From NCBI RefSeq assembly GCF_018614135.1, contig NZ_JAGGOW010000067.1, positions 1 through 64,000 on the forward strand: DNA of 64,000 nt. Reading direction: 5' to 3'. Below are positions 7,976 to 16,114 of this stretch, in pieces (within the stretch, counting starts at the first letter, position 1; each line of letters begins with the position of its first letter). Source of the stretch: Streptomyces sp. ISL-66 (GTDB taxonomy: Bacteria > Actinomycetota > Actinomycetes > Streptomycetales > Streptomycetaceae). Both the position numbers and the translations under genes were made by a program. The notes under the pieces were generated by a model that was not told the DNA's origin, ran no database searches, and was given only the letters and a program-made list of their open reading frames with translations.

Positions 7976-8855
7976 TCAAGTGACGGTCAGGAGGTCGGCG
8001 AACGAGGCAGGATCGACCTCCCGGTGCAGGTCACTGACCTGCCCGTCGCCCACTTCGACCACCCGCCAGACCCCGTCCGCGCGCAGCGCGAGGTCGGTGG
8101 TGACGAAGGGGCAGCCCAGCGCCCTGACAGCGGCGCCCACCGCGTCGAGGTCCGGCGTCACGACCGCCCCGTACGGGCTGTCGGGGTGGGCGGTCACCAG
8201 CCGGGGCTCGCCGTCGCGCCACCAGACCCGTACTTCGGTGGCCGTGTCCGCGGCCACGGTGAAGTCCTCGAAGGCGCGCAGCACCACCCCGCCGGTGAGG
8301 TCGTCGCCCTGGAGTTCCACGAAGCGGCCCACCACCCGCTGCACGGCGGCCCGGTCGGCGAGATCGGGGAGGTGACAGGCCTCGGCCCACTCGTGCTTGC
8401 GGGACTTGACGTAGTCCTTGACGATGCCGGAGCGGGACGGCAGCGCCTCGGCGAGTTCCGCCAGGCGGGCCGGGTCAGGGGTCCGCCCCGGGGCCGTCGG
8501 CAGCCAGCCGGTGGCCGGGGTCAGCTCGGCGAAGGCCTCGTACCAGCCGGGGAGTTCGTGGGCGCCGCGGTACGCATCGGGGCTCACCCGGAGTTCACCA
8601 CCACGCTCGCGCAGGGCGGCGTCGAGCTCCGCGTACCGCCGGGCCGGGAGCATCCAGCCCCGGTACCACAGGGCGCCCGCCCCCGGCGGGTACCCGGGCC
8701 ACCGCCCGGCCCGCGTCCCCGGCGAGCAGCGCGTCGTGGTCGATGAGCGCGGTGACGGCGCCGGCGGCGCGCAGCGCCCGGGCCTCGCCGGCGAAGTGGG
8801 CATCGGCCCGGCGCTCGTTCAGCGGATCGGAGCAGTACAGGACGGTGGTCGGCAT
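7976..8855 (-). pseudogene. ATP-grasp-domain protein, frameshifted
   Basis: The N-terminus (MPTTVLYCSDPLNERRADAH) reads from an ATG at 8855 in one frame, and the remaining 230 or so residues (ALWYRGWMLPARRYAELDAA to the TGA at 7976) continue in another. The crossover is at a run of five C on the plus strand (8680-8684); four would restore a frame reading PAGAGALWYRGW. The joined 292-residue product resembles ATP-grasp (DUF4343-type) ligases: GIVKDYVKSRK, DLTGGVVLRAFEDF, EVRVWWRDGEP and WRVVEVGDGQVSDL fit nucleotide and Mg binding. The strong conservation on both sides favours a sequencing error or very recent mutation. It is upstream gene of the GNAT operon. Confidence 0.8.
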
Positions 8856-8956
8856 GCTGTCACCCTATGGAGCTCCGCGCGGGGCCGTCGTGCGTTCCCT
8901 AGGGGGAAGCCGCTCGTGGCGGCGGGGGCGGGCGCTCACGCACGCCGGCGCCCGGC

Positions 8957-9439
8957 CTACGCCGCGTCCGCGGCCCGTCGCATCTCGGCCACGTCGAGCT
9001 TCTTCATCTTCATCATGGCGGCGGTCGCGCGAGCGGCCCGCTGCGGGTCGGGGTCGGCGATCAGGTCGATGGCCCCGGCCGGGATGACCTGCCAGGACAC
9101 GCCGAACTTGTCCTTGACCCACCCGCAGGCGGATTCCTCGCCGCCGTCGGAGGTCAGCGTGTCGTAGTAGTAGTCCGCCTCCGCGTCGTCGGCGCAGTGG
9201 ATCTGGAAGGAGATGGCCTCGCTGAAGTGGAATTGCGGGCCGCCGTTGAGGCCGACGAACTTCTGTCCGTTGATCTCGAACTCGATGACGAGGACCTCGC
9301 CCGCCGGGCCGGGCCCCGCCTCGGTGTAGCGGCCGACGCGGCCGAGCTTTCCGTCCTTGAAGACGGACAGGTAGTAGTCGGCGGCGGCTTCCGCGTTGCC
9401 GTCGAACCACAGGCACGTGGTGAAACCGTTGCTGCTCAT
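8957..9439 (-). CDS. VOC-superfamily (PhnB-like) protein
   Basis: 160 residues. The ATG at 9439 follows GGAGG. The start MSSNGFTTCLWFDGNAEAAA and the middle part (HFSEAISFQIHCADDAEADYYY, then GWVKDKFGVSWQVIP) are typical of the PhnB/3-demethylubiquinone-methyltransferase-like branch of the vicinal-oxygen-chelate superfamily, paired beta-alpha-beta-beta-beta modules. Members are usually annotated glyoxalase/bleomycin-resistance-like, and most have no proven substrate. Possible metal ligands are an early His/Gln and the C-terminal Glu, but assignment is uncertain. It stands alone between a hairpin and a divergent-looking gap. Confidence 0.8.
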   Translation of the reverse strand: MSSNGFTTCLWFDGNAEAAADYYLSVFKDGKLGRVGRYTEAGPGPAGEVLVIEFEINGQKFVGLNGGPQFHFSEAISFQIHCADDAEADYYYDTLTSDGGEESACGWVKDKFGVSWQVIPAGAIDLIADPDPQRAARATAAMMKMKKLDVAEMRRAADAA

Positions 9440-9496
9440 GACTGCCTCCGGCAGGGTGCGCGTACGGGGCGGACGGAAAGGGAAACCGTCCCGTAC

Positions 9497-9551
9497 ATAC
9501 GGACCGGCCCCGGCCCCGAAACTCATCGGTGGGGCCGGGGCCGGTCCGTAT
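9497..9551 (-). terminator. 21-bp perfect hairpin after the glycosyltransferase
   Basis: Arms 9497-9517 and 9531-9551 are perfectly complementary over 21 bp around a 13-nt loop. The hairpin starts 15 bp beyond the glycosyltransferase stop and lies upstream of the VOC gene on the same strand, so it most likely separates the two transcripts. Confidence 0.85.
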
Positions 9552-9565
9552 CGCACTCGTGTGGG

Positions 9566-12500
9566 CTACATGCCGAGCATGCGGTCGACGATCCGCTCCG
9601 CGGCGCGGCCGTCGTCCAGGTCGCAGAACTCCGCCCGGAACTCGGCGCGTGCCCGCGCGTACCGCGCGCCCACCTCGTCCGCGTCGCGCACGGCTTCGAT
9701 CAGGCTCGCCGAGTCCCGCAGCAGCGGGCCCGGGGCCTTCTTCTCGAAGTCGAAGGTGAAGCCGCGCAGCGTGTCGCGGTAGTGCTCCAGGTCGTAGGTG
9801 AAGAGCAGGATCGGCTTGTCGGTGTGCGCGTAGTCGAAGATCGCGGAGGAGTAGTCCGAGATCAGCACGTCGGCGACGAGCAGCAGGTCGGTCGGGTCGT
9901 GCCAGCGGGACACGTCCTTGACGAAGCCGTCGCGGACTCCGTCGCGGAGCTGTTCGTTGACCTTGTGGTGACCGCGGACGAGCAGGACGTGGTCCTCGCC
10001 GAGCTCGCGGCGGGCCGCTTCGATGTCGATCCGCAGGTCGAGCCGGTAGCCGGAGGCGAGCGACCAGCCGAGGCGGTTCTCCCGCCACGTGGGCATGTAG
10101 AGGACGACCTTCTTACCTTCCGGCAGGCCGAGCCGGCGGCGGATTTCGGTGATCCGCGCCGGGTCGGGCTTCAGGAGCGCGTCCGTGCGCGCGCTGCCGG
10201 ACTCGATGGTCTCGCCGTCGTAGCCGAGTGCCCGCTTGAGGACCTCAGTGGCGTACGAGCCCGGGGAGGCGAGCAGCGACCACTGGGCGCTGTCGTGCTC
10301 CAGCGCCTCCAGCACCTCGGGGCTGGTGTAGTAGTCGTGCATGAAGTCGTGGCCGATCTGCTTCAGCGGCGTACCGTGCCACGTCTGCACGACGGTCTGG
10401 CCGGGGCGGCGCCTGAAGGCCATCGGCACGCTGTCGTTGACCACGTAGTACCGGGCGCGCGCGAGCACGTCCCAGGACTCCAGGCTGTCGTACTGGACCG
10501 CGCGGGCGGTCGGGGGGACCTCGGCGCGGCCGTCGCGCACCAGCCAGACGTGCTCCAGCTTCTCGCCGCGCCGCACGAGCTCCTCGTGGATGGCGCGGGG
10601 CGAGTCGCCGGCGCCGTTCCCCTGGAAGGAGTCGTAGACGACGAGGTCCTTGACCGGCAGGGCTCTCTGCGCCGGGTACGTCACGTCGCGGGCGACGCGC
10701 TGCGCGTAGTGCGAGCGGTCGTGCGGGCTGATCAGCGGGTCGGCGATCAGCGCCAGGCGGTCGTAGAGCCGGGCTTCGACCCGTATGCGGCGGCCCCGCG
10801 CCGTGAGGGCCTGGGGTCCCGCGTGCAGGGCGGTGGGCGCGAACTGCACCGGGGCGCCGCGGTCGACGCCGAGCAGACCCGCGGTGACTCCGCCCCGGGA
10901 GACCGGCCGCATCGAGGGCCACCAGCGGCCCTGCGGGAGGGGGGTGTGGCCGGCGTAGGACTCGGCGGGCACCGGCTCGAAGGAGGCTTCGAAGCGGTCG
11001 CCGTCCCGGGTGACGGGGTAGCTGAACTCGACTCCGTGCGCATCGTGCAGGACCAGTTCGCAGGGCTCGTCCACGGGCGCGACGAACCGGCCCCGCAGGG
11101 TCAGCCTGCCGTCCTTCGCCTCGACCGCGTCGACCAGCGGCGGGGACGGCTGCACGGAGAGGGTGAGGTGTCCGGTGTTGCCGCGCTTGGCGAAGAGGAA
11201 GCGGTCGCTCTCTTCGCCGGGCAGGGGTACGACCAGTCCGGCGAAACCGGCGCGCTCGTCGTGGGCCAGCCGCTGCTCGGTGCCGTCGGCGCCGGTCACG
11301 GACAGGCTCCACGGCTCGGGGGTCCACTCGCCGGGCTCGCGGGGGGCGTCGGGGACGGCGGCCAGTTCGGCCAGCGGGACGCGTGCGGTGAAGGGGATCC
11401 GGCCGCCGGCGACGGCGGCGGAGGTCTCCAGCGGGTAGGTGAGCACGGCCCCGGTGGAGACGTGCTGCGCGCGCAGGGCGCCGCCCGCGCCGACCTCGGC
11501 TGCGAGCTCGCCCACCACCTCGACGGCGTCGTCACCGGACGCGCGGACGTCCAGGGCGCGGGCGCGGACGATCTCGACCTGGAGGGTGAGGGCGCCGAGG
11601 GTGTTCGGAACGATCCGCACGTCGGGGGCCACCCAGTGCGCGGGCGGGTTCTGGCCGCTGTCGTGCTCGCCGCCGCGGAGCCGGGAGCGGTGCAGGCCGC
11701 CGGCGCCGGTGACGGCCACCGAGGTGGTCCACACGCCTTCGTTCCACTTGCCGCCCGTCTGGAAGGAGGTGGGGTCGACGACGGCGGTGAAGCCGGCCCA
11801 GTCGGCGTGGCGCAGGGCGAGGTGCGGGGAGTTCACGGTGGCCATCGGGGAGGCGACCGTACGGGTGGTGACGACGGTCCGGCGGCGCTTGCCGCTCTCG
11901 CGGAAGATCAGTGCTTTGCGCGAGCCGAGGCGGCTCTCGGCGCCGAGGTGGCCGGGCAGCGCGTAGCCGCGCAGCAGCAGTTTGCCGTCGGTCCACTGGG
12001 CCTGCTCCAGGCGGCTGACGACGCGGCGCTCGCGCGGGCCGAGGGTCAGGACCTTGCCGGGGACCGGTGCCTTGAGGAAGGGGTAGTCGGCCTGCGGGCG
12101 GGCCAGCCCCTTGACCGGCACGCTGTACGTGAAGTCCTTCTGGTGCTGGAGGAGGCTGATGAACTCCTCGATCCGGCCCTCGCCGGCCAGGTACGCCTTG
12201 AGCCGGTCGGCGACGGTGAGGTCGGGCCACGGCCCGGTGCCGATCTCCCGGACGAGTCCGCCGACTTCCTTGGAGAAGGCGGCACGGAAGTCGGGTCCGG
12301 CCTCCGCGACGTACTTGTAGATGAGCGGGAGTTCCTCGCTCAGCACGTTGTGGTCGTATTCGCGCAGGTAACGGGCGTACGGGGCGCCCTGCTTGCGCTG
12401 GAGCGCCTCGCGCACCAGGCGTACGGACGCCACCCGGTCGATGACCGACACCGGGTCGGTGGAGCGCTGGGTGATGGAGCGCTCGCCGGTCTCGCGGACG

Positions 12501-13129
12501 CGCCAGTGGTAGACGCATTCGCTGAGGATGTCGACGCTGGTGGCGAAGTAGTGCGCGGGGATGCTGACGGGTGCGTCCTCGTAGAGGATGCCCTCCGGGT
12601 ACTGGAATGCGTGCTCGTCCCAGAAACTGCGCCGGTAGACCTTGTTCCACGCGGTGCGGTCGGTGACCAGCGCCGGGAACTTGGAGATGTGGGTCTCCAG
12701 TTTGGTGTGGGCGAACGCGGCGCGGTGCCCCCAGGACTGCGACATGCCGACGGAGCGGAAGCGCTTGACGTTGCCGGCGGCGAAGTCGGAGCCGGTCTCG
12801 TCGAGGGCGTCGATCATCCGCTGGTAGGCGTAGTCCGGCATCGTGTCGTCGCTGTCGACGAAGGCCAGGTACTCCGTACCGGGGGTGATGTGGCGGGCGC
12901 CGACGTTGCGGGCGGCGCCGAGGCCGGCGTTCTGCTGGAGGACCACCCGGAACCGCGCGTCACGGTCCGCGAACGCCTGTGCCATGGCCGCACTGTCATC
13001 CGTGGATCCGTCGTCGACGAGCACGACTTCAAAGTCATCGAAAGTCTGCGCTGCGATGGACTCCAGGCACTCGTCAAGATAAAGCTCGACGTTGTAGACG
13101 GGTACGACGATGCTGAGGCGCGGGGGCAT
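9566..13129 (-). CDS. Bifunctional GT2 glycosyltransferase / CDP-glycerol glycerophosphotransferase-like protein
   Basis: 1187 residues. The N-terminus is a GT-A family 2 domain (RLSIVVPVYN, VDDGSTDDS, AFVDSDDTMPD, ILYEDAP acidic pair; about 1-230). A helical linker and a long beta-rich middle part (about 390-800) follow. Residues about 818-1187 are a TagB/TagF-like CDP-glycerol:glycerophosphotransferase domain (VVQTWHGTPLKQIGHDF, VLYMPTWRENR, LISDYSSAIFDYAHTDKP). Fusions of this type build teichoic-acid-like or other phosphopolyol wall and capsule polymers at the inner membrane face. There is no membrane helix. The start has only a distant GGAG and lies next to an AT-rich promoter region. 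No other wall-polymer gene is adjacent. Confidence 0.88.
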   Translation of the reverse strand: MPPRLSIVVPVYNVELYLDECLESIAAQTFDDFEVVLVDDGSTDDSAAMAQAFADRDARFRVVLQQNAGLGAARNVGARHITPGTEYLAFVDSDDTMPDYAYQRMIDALDETGSDFAAGNVKRFRSVGMSQSWGHRAAFAHTKLETHISKFPALVTDRTAWNKVYRRSFWDEHAFQYPEGILYEDAPVSIPAHYFATSVDILSECVYHWRVRETGERSITQRSTDPVSVIDRVASVRLVREALQRKQGAPYARYLREYDHNVLSEELPLIYKYVAEAGPDFRAAFSKEVGGLVREIGTGPWPDLTVADRLKAYLAGEGRIEEFISLLQHQKDFTYSVPVKGLARPQADYPFLKAPVPGKVLTLGPRERRVVSRLEQAQWTDGKLLLRGYALPGHLGAESRLGSRKALIFRESGKRRRTVVTTRTVASPMATVNSPHLALRHADWAGFTAVVDPTSFQTGGKWNEGVWTTSVAVTGAGGLHRSRLRGGEHDSGQNPPAHWVAPDVRIVPNTLGALTLQVEIVRARALDVRASGDDAVEVVGELAAEVGAGGALRAQHVSTGAVLTYPLETSAAVAGGRIPFTARVPLAELAAVPDAPREPGEWTPEPWSLSVTGADGTEQRLAHDERAGFAGLVVPLPGEESDRFLFAKRGNTGHLTLSVQPSPPLVDAVEAKDGRLTLRGRFVAPVDEPCELVLHDAHGVEFSYPVTRDGDRFEASFEPVPAESYAGHTPLPQGRWWPSMRPVSRGGVTAGLLGVDRGAPVQFAPTALHAGPQALTARGRRIRVEARLYDRLALIADPLISPHDRSHYAQRVARDVTYPAQRALPVKDLVVYDSFQGNGAGDSPRAIHEELVRRGEKLEHVWLVRDGRAEVPPTARAVQYDSLESWDVLARARYYVVNDSVPMAFRRRPGQTVVQTWHGTPLKQIGHDFMHDYYTSPEVLEALEHDSAQWSLLASPGSYATEVLKRALGYDGETIESGSARTDALLKPDPARITEIRRRLGLPEGKKVVLYMPTWRENRLGWSLASGYRLDLRIDIEAARRELGEDHVLLVRGHHKVNEQLRDGVRDGFVKDVSRWHDPTDLLLVADVLISDYSSAIFDYAHTDKPILLFTYDLEHYRDTLRGFTFDFEKKAPGPLLRDSASLIEAVRDADEVGARYARARAEFRAEFCDLDDGRAAERIVDRMLGM

Positions 13130-13288
13130 GGGCGGCGAGTTCTCCAGCGTATTAATCTGTTGATGATCAGCTGATTACAGCATCTTACTGCGTAACGAGA
13201 TGATAAAATCCGGCGTCTCGGACATACGGGAAAAGCCGCCGGGCGGACGGCAATGAGTTCAACCGCCCGCCACCTCGCCGCCACCTGA

Positions 13289-13663
13289 TCAGACTTCGAG
13301 TTCCGCTTCGATCTTCCTCAGCTGGTGCCGGGCCATCGCGAGGTTGGCGCGCCCCTTGTCCAGCGCGAGGTAGAGGAAGAGCCCGGCGCCGCCCCGGCCC
13401 TTCAGCAGCCGGATCAGGTGGTATTGGCTGCCGAGAGTGATCAGGATGTCCTCGATGTCCTCGTTGAGGTTGAGCATCTCCATCGTGCGGAGCTTGGCGC
13501 GCACCACGTCGGTGTTGCCGGCCGCGGCGATCGTGAGGTCCAGATCCTTGCCGCCGCCGATGGTGCCGAGGGCCATGCCGCTGCTGTAGTCCACCAACGC
13601 GGCGCCGAGCACGCCCTCGATGCTGGTGGTGGCTTCCTTGAGTGCGGTTTCCACGTTACTCAT
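13289..13663 (-). CDS. Roadblock/LC7-like protein C
   Basis: 124 residues, starting MSNVETALKEATTSIEGVLG. The pattern GAALVDYSSGMALGTIGGG, then a helix and strands ending ILITLGSQYHLIRLL, fits the roadblock/LC7 fold, the family of MglB and CvnB that dimerises and binds small GTPases. The C-terminal helix (ANLAMARHQLRKIEAELEV) resembles the one in roadblock A, so the two are probably paralogues. It is last in a run of four same-strand genes, 125 bp after roadblock B. No GTPase gene is linked. Confidence 0.75.
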   Translation of the reverse strand: MSNVETALKEATTSIEGVLGAALVDYSSGMALGTIGGGKDLDLTIAAAGNTDVVRAKLRTMEMLNLNEDIEDILITLGSQYHLIRLLKGRGGAGLFLYLALDKGRANLAMARHQLRKIEAELEV

Positions 13664-13788
13664 GGTTCGTTCCTCTTTCTTGTTTCTTGTCCGGCTGTCC
13701 CGGGATTCGGTCGGTACGGAGGTACGTGGTCGGGGGGACCGCCGGGCGGTCGGCGGTCCGGGTCGCGCCGCGGTCCGCGGGCCTGTGC

Positions 13789-14193
13789 TCAGGGGACCCG
13801 GCGGCCGAGGCTGTGGTCGATCAGCTCGGCTATGCGCAGGCTGGAGCGCCGGGCCTCCAGGTGGAGGCGGCCCACGTTGACGCGCTGCTCGGCCACCAGC
13901 GTGAGGACCGCCGCTTCGCCCGCCGCGTAGGTGGCGACGTAGCCGTGCTCCCCGCGCACGAGCAGCTCGCGGAAGCCGCCCTGACCGGTGCAGTCGCTGA
14001 GCCGCTGGGCCACCCCGAGGGCGGCCGCCGTCAGGGCCGCGACGGACTCGGCCTCGGCGGCGGCGCTGTCCTGGGCCAGGACCAGGCCGTCGGCGCTGGC
14101 GGCGAGGGCGCCGGTGAGCTGGGGGACGCGGGACCGTAGCCGCCGGAGCTCGGCGAGTATCTCGGCCTCCGCTTCGGCGGGCACCGTGCTCAT
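13789..14193 (-). CDS. Roadblock/LC7-domain protein B
   Basis: 134 residues from an ATG at 14193 preceded by AAAGGAGG, the best ribosome-binding site of the cluster. A helix (AEILAELRRLRSRVPQLTGA) leads into LAASADGLVLAQDSAAAEAE and then LLVRGEHGYVATYAAGEAAV, the classic roadblock layout seen in the B proteins of Streptomyces conservons. It is 71 bp downstream of the DUF4388-like gene and probably in the same transcript. Roadblock proteins usually act with a Ras-like GTPase; none is present here. Confidence 0.82.
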   Translation of the reverse strand: MSTVPAEAEAEILAELRRLRSRVPQLTGALAASADGLVLAQDSAAAEAESVAALTAAALGVAQRLSDCTGQGGFRELLVRGEHGYVATYAAGEAAVLTLVAEQRVNVGRLHLEARRSSLRIAELIDHSLGRRVP

Positions 14194-14264
14194 GTCGGCC
14201 TTCCTCCTTTCGGGCTGCCGCCGCTCGGAGCGGTCGGCGCGCAGGACCGGTCGCAGCGGGAGCC

Positions 14265-15056
14265 TCACAGGCTTGCCTCCAGTGCGTCGCGCAACCGGCG
14301 CAGCAGCGCCACGTCCGGGGACTGCGTCTGCGTCATCCAGTCGGGCAGGGCGTGCTCGGGGGCGGGTTCCGCCGCCGTCGGTGCGTACGGGGTCTCGACG
14401 AGCCCGGCCGCGGCCAGCCGCCGTACGTCGAGCAGGGTGTGGAACGCCGGCCGGCCCAGCACCCACGCGAGGTCCGCGGGTGTCCGTACGCCGTCGGCGC
14501 GGGCCAGCAGGATCCGCTGGCGGGCCGTGACGGTTTGGCCGGGGGCCGCGGCCCGGGGCACGACCGGGGAGGTGTCCAGCAGCGGGTAGGGCCAGACCGC
14601 GTCGAGCAGCTCGCGGCGCCGCCGGGTCTCCCGCTCGACGGCGGCCGCCGCGACGGAGCGGACGGTACCGATCCAGTGGGTGGCCCCGCGGCGGAAGCGG
14701 GAGGGGCCGCTGCCCGGTGAGAGGGCGAAGAAGGCGGCGTCGAAGATCGCGGCGAGGTGGCAGATCTCCAGCTCGCCGCCCGCCATGCCCCCGCTGTCGA
14801 CGAGGAAGCGGGCGACCTGGCGGCGGGCGCCGGCCTGGTTCACCGCCTCGGTCCAGCGCTCCGGGGCGAGGCCGCCGCCGGTGGTGAGCAGGACGTCCAG
14901 GCCGGGGGTGGCCGGGCTCTCCGCGTGGACGATCCGGCCGTCCTCCAGGAAGAGCGTGCCCCGCTCGCGGAGCAGGGCGCCGGTGGCGCGCTCGGCGGCG
15001 AGCCGGGTGAGTAACGGCGAGACGGCAGCCGTCGCGGGGAGGGAATGTGCGGTCAT
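14265..15056 (-). CDS. DUF4388/PatA-N-like regulatory protein
   Basis: 263 residues. The N-terminal part (ERATGALLRERGTLFLEDG, then RIVHAESPATPGLDVLL) fits the DUF4388/PatA N-terminal domain, found in bacterial signalling proteins. The middle is helical, and the C-terminal region (RQRILLARADGVRTPADLAW, then GRPAFHTLLDVRRLAAAGLV) resembles a winged-helix domain. The ATG at 15056 overlaps the stop of roadblock A by 4 nt (ATGA), so the two are translationally coupled. It probably works with the roadblock proteins; whether it binds DNA is not shown. Confidence 0.7.
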   Translation of the reverse strand: MTAHSLPATAAVSPLLTRLAAERATGALLRERGTLFLEDGRIVHAESPATPGLDVLLTTGGGLAPERWTEAVNQAGARRQVARFLVDSGGMAGGELEICHLAAIFDAAFFALSPGSGPSRFRRGATHWIGTVRSVAAAAVERETRRRRELLDAVWPYPLLDTSPVVPRAAAPGQTVTARQRILLARADGVRTPADLAWVLGRPAFHTLLDVRRLAAAGLVETPYAPTAAEPAPEHALPDWMTQTQSPDVALLRRLRDALEASL

Positions 15057-15460
15057 TTGAGCACCAGCCCCTCGGCAAGGGCGCGGAGTCTGTGCCGGGC
15101 GAGCGCGAGATTGCCGTCGACCCGGTCGAGCCACAGGTGGAGGAAGACGCTGCTGTCGAAGCTGGTTTCGACGAAGCGGAGCACGTGGTAGCCGGTCCGG
15201 GTGGTGACGATCAGATCCTCCACGGGCAGCCCCGCCGCCTCGTCGCCGGAGCCGGCCGGTGGTTCCGCCTGGGCGAAGGACTCGTACTCGGCGGCGGCCC
15301 GCGCCAGTTCGGCGGTCTCGGCGGCGGTGGTCTCGTGGTCCCCGACCGGCGACTCCCCCGCGGTGCCGAGGGCCAGGCCACTGCTCCAGTCGACCAGTGC
15401 GGCGCCCCTCGCCCCGGGCAGGGCCATGGCTTCGAGCAGGCATTCGTCGATCCCGGGCAC
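15053..15460 (-). CDS. Roadblock-like protein A
   Basis: 135 residues; GGGAGGGGAG precedes the ATG. GARGAALVDWSSGLALGTAG matches the second strand-turn of roadblock C almost residue for residue. The C-terminal half (DLIVTTRTGYHVLRFVETSF, then LWLDRVDGNLALARHRLRAL) is also parallel to C, so A and C are paralogues with a short acidic insert here (about residues 48-75). It is first gene of the coupled roadblock/DUF4388 unit. The upstream 206 bp to the IclR-like gene contain no obvious hairpin, so read-through from it is possible. Confidence 0.72.
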   Translation of the reverse strand: MPGIDECLLEAMALPGARGAALVDWSSGLALGTAGESPVGDHETTAAETAELARAAAEYESFAQAEPPAGSGDEAAGLPVEDLIVTTRTGYHVLRFVETSFDSSVFLHLWLDRVDGNLALARHRLRALAEGLVLK

Positions 15461-15666
15461 GCGGGCTCCCCTCCCGGCCGGACCGGGCGTGGTGCACGGT
15501 CGTACAGCGCGACAGAAGGGAACTTACTCAGGTTCCACCGTGCGGAAGGGCGTTCTGGCATTTTCCGCTGGAACATGCGAGTTAACGCGTGACAGCTTGG
15601 CCGGAACCCGTCGGAATTTGATCATTGGTTTGGATCATGGGTGCCGGGGATTGCGCGAGGCACGCG

Positions 15667-15945
15667 TCAGGAGGCGAGCGGAAGATCGTCCGCGAGCCGG
15701 AATGCCCCGCCCTCGCGCCGTACGTAGCCTTCGTGGCTCAGGGTGCGCAACAGGTGATAAACGGTGGGCAGGGGAATGCCGGTAATCCGGGCGAGCCTCT
15801 TGGCGGTCACGCCGCCCTCCGCGTGCATCGCCTCCACGAGGCGCAACGCCCGCTGTACGGAACCGATGAGGGTCGGTGCGGTGGTGGTGCCGCTGCTGCT
15901 GTCCGTGCCGTCCGCGCTGTCCTTGTGTCCGTGGTCGCTGCCCAT
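15667..15945 (-). CDS. Stand-alone IclR-type helix-turn-helix protein
   Basis: 92 residues. After a Ser/Thr/Gly-rich start (about 1-25) comes a complete IclR N-terminal winged helix: SVQRALRLVEAMHAEGGVTA, then RLARITGIPLPTVYHLLRTL and SHEGYVRREGGAFRLADD. The usual IclR ligand-binding domain of about 170 residues is missing and the protein ends cleanly. GGGGGA lies upstream of the ATG. It is divergent from the M48 protease gene (170 bp between starts) and upstream of the roadblock cluster on the same strand, so it may regulate either. Confidence 0.78.
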   Translation of the reverse strand: MGSDHGHKDSADGTDSSSGTTTAPTLIGSVQRALRLVEAMHAEGGVTAKRLARITGIPLPTVYHLLRTLSHEGYVRREGGAFRLADDLPLAS

Positions 15946-16114
15946 GAGTAGTCCCCCTGCTTCGGTACGAGGCCTGGAAACCCATCAAAGTCGCTCATCG
16001 GCCGCAAAACCAGCGGACTCGCGTAAACCTGAGCATAAGATCAACCTCCCTGTCGGGCCCCCATATCCTGCGCGGACCGCGGATCACAGCTGGTCCGCGT
16101 CGGGGAGGGGATCA

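Noticed and set aside
9197-13174. 1325-residue plus-strand frame
   Set aside because: Antisense shadow of the VOC and GT2/TagF genes, kept open by GC codon bias.
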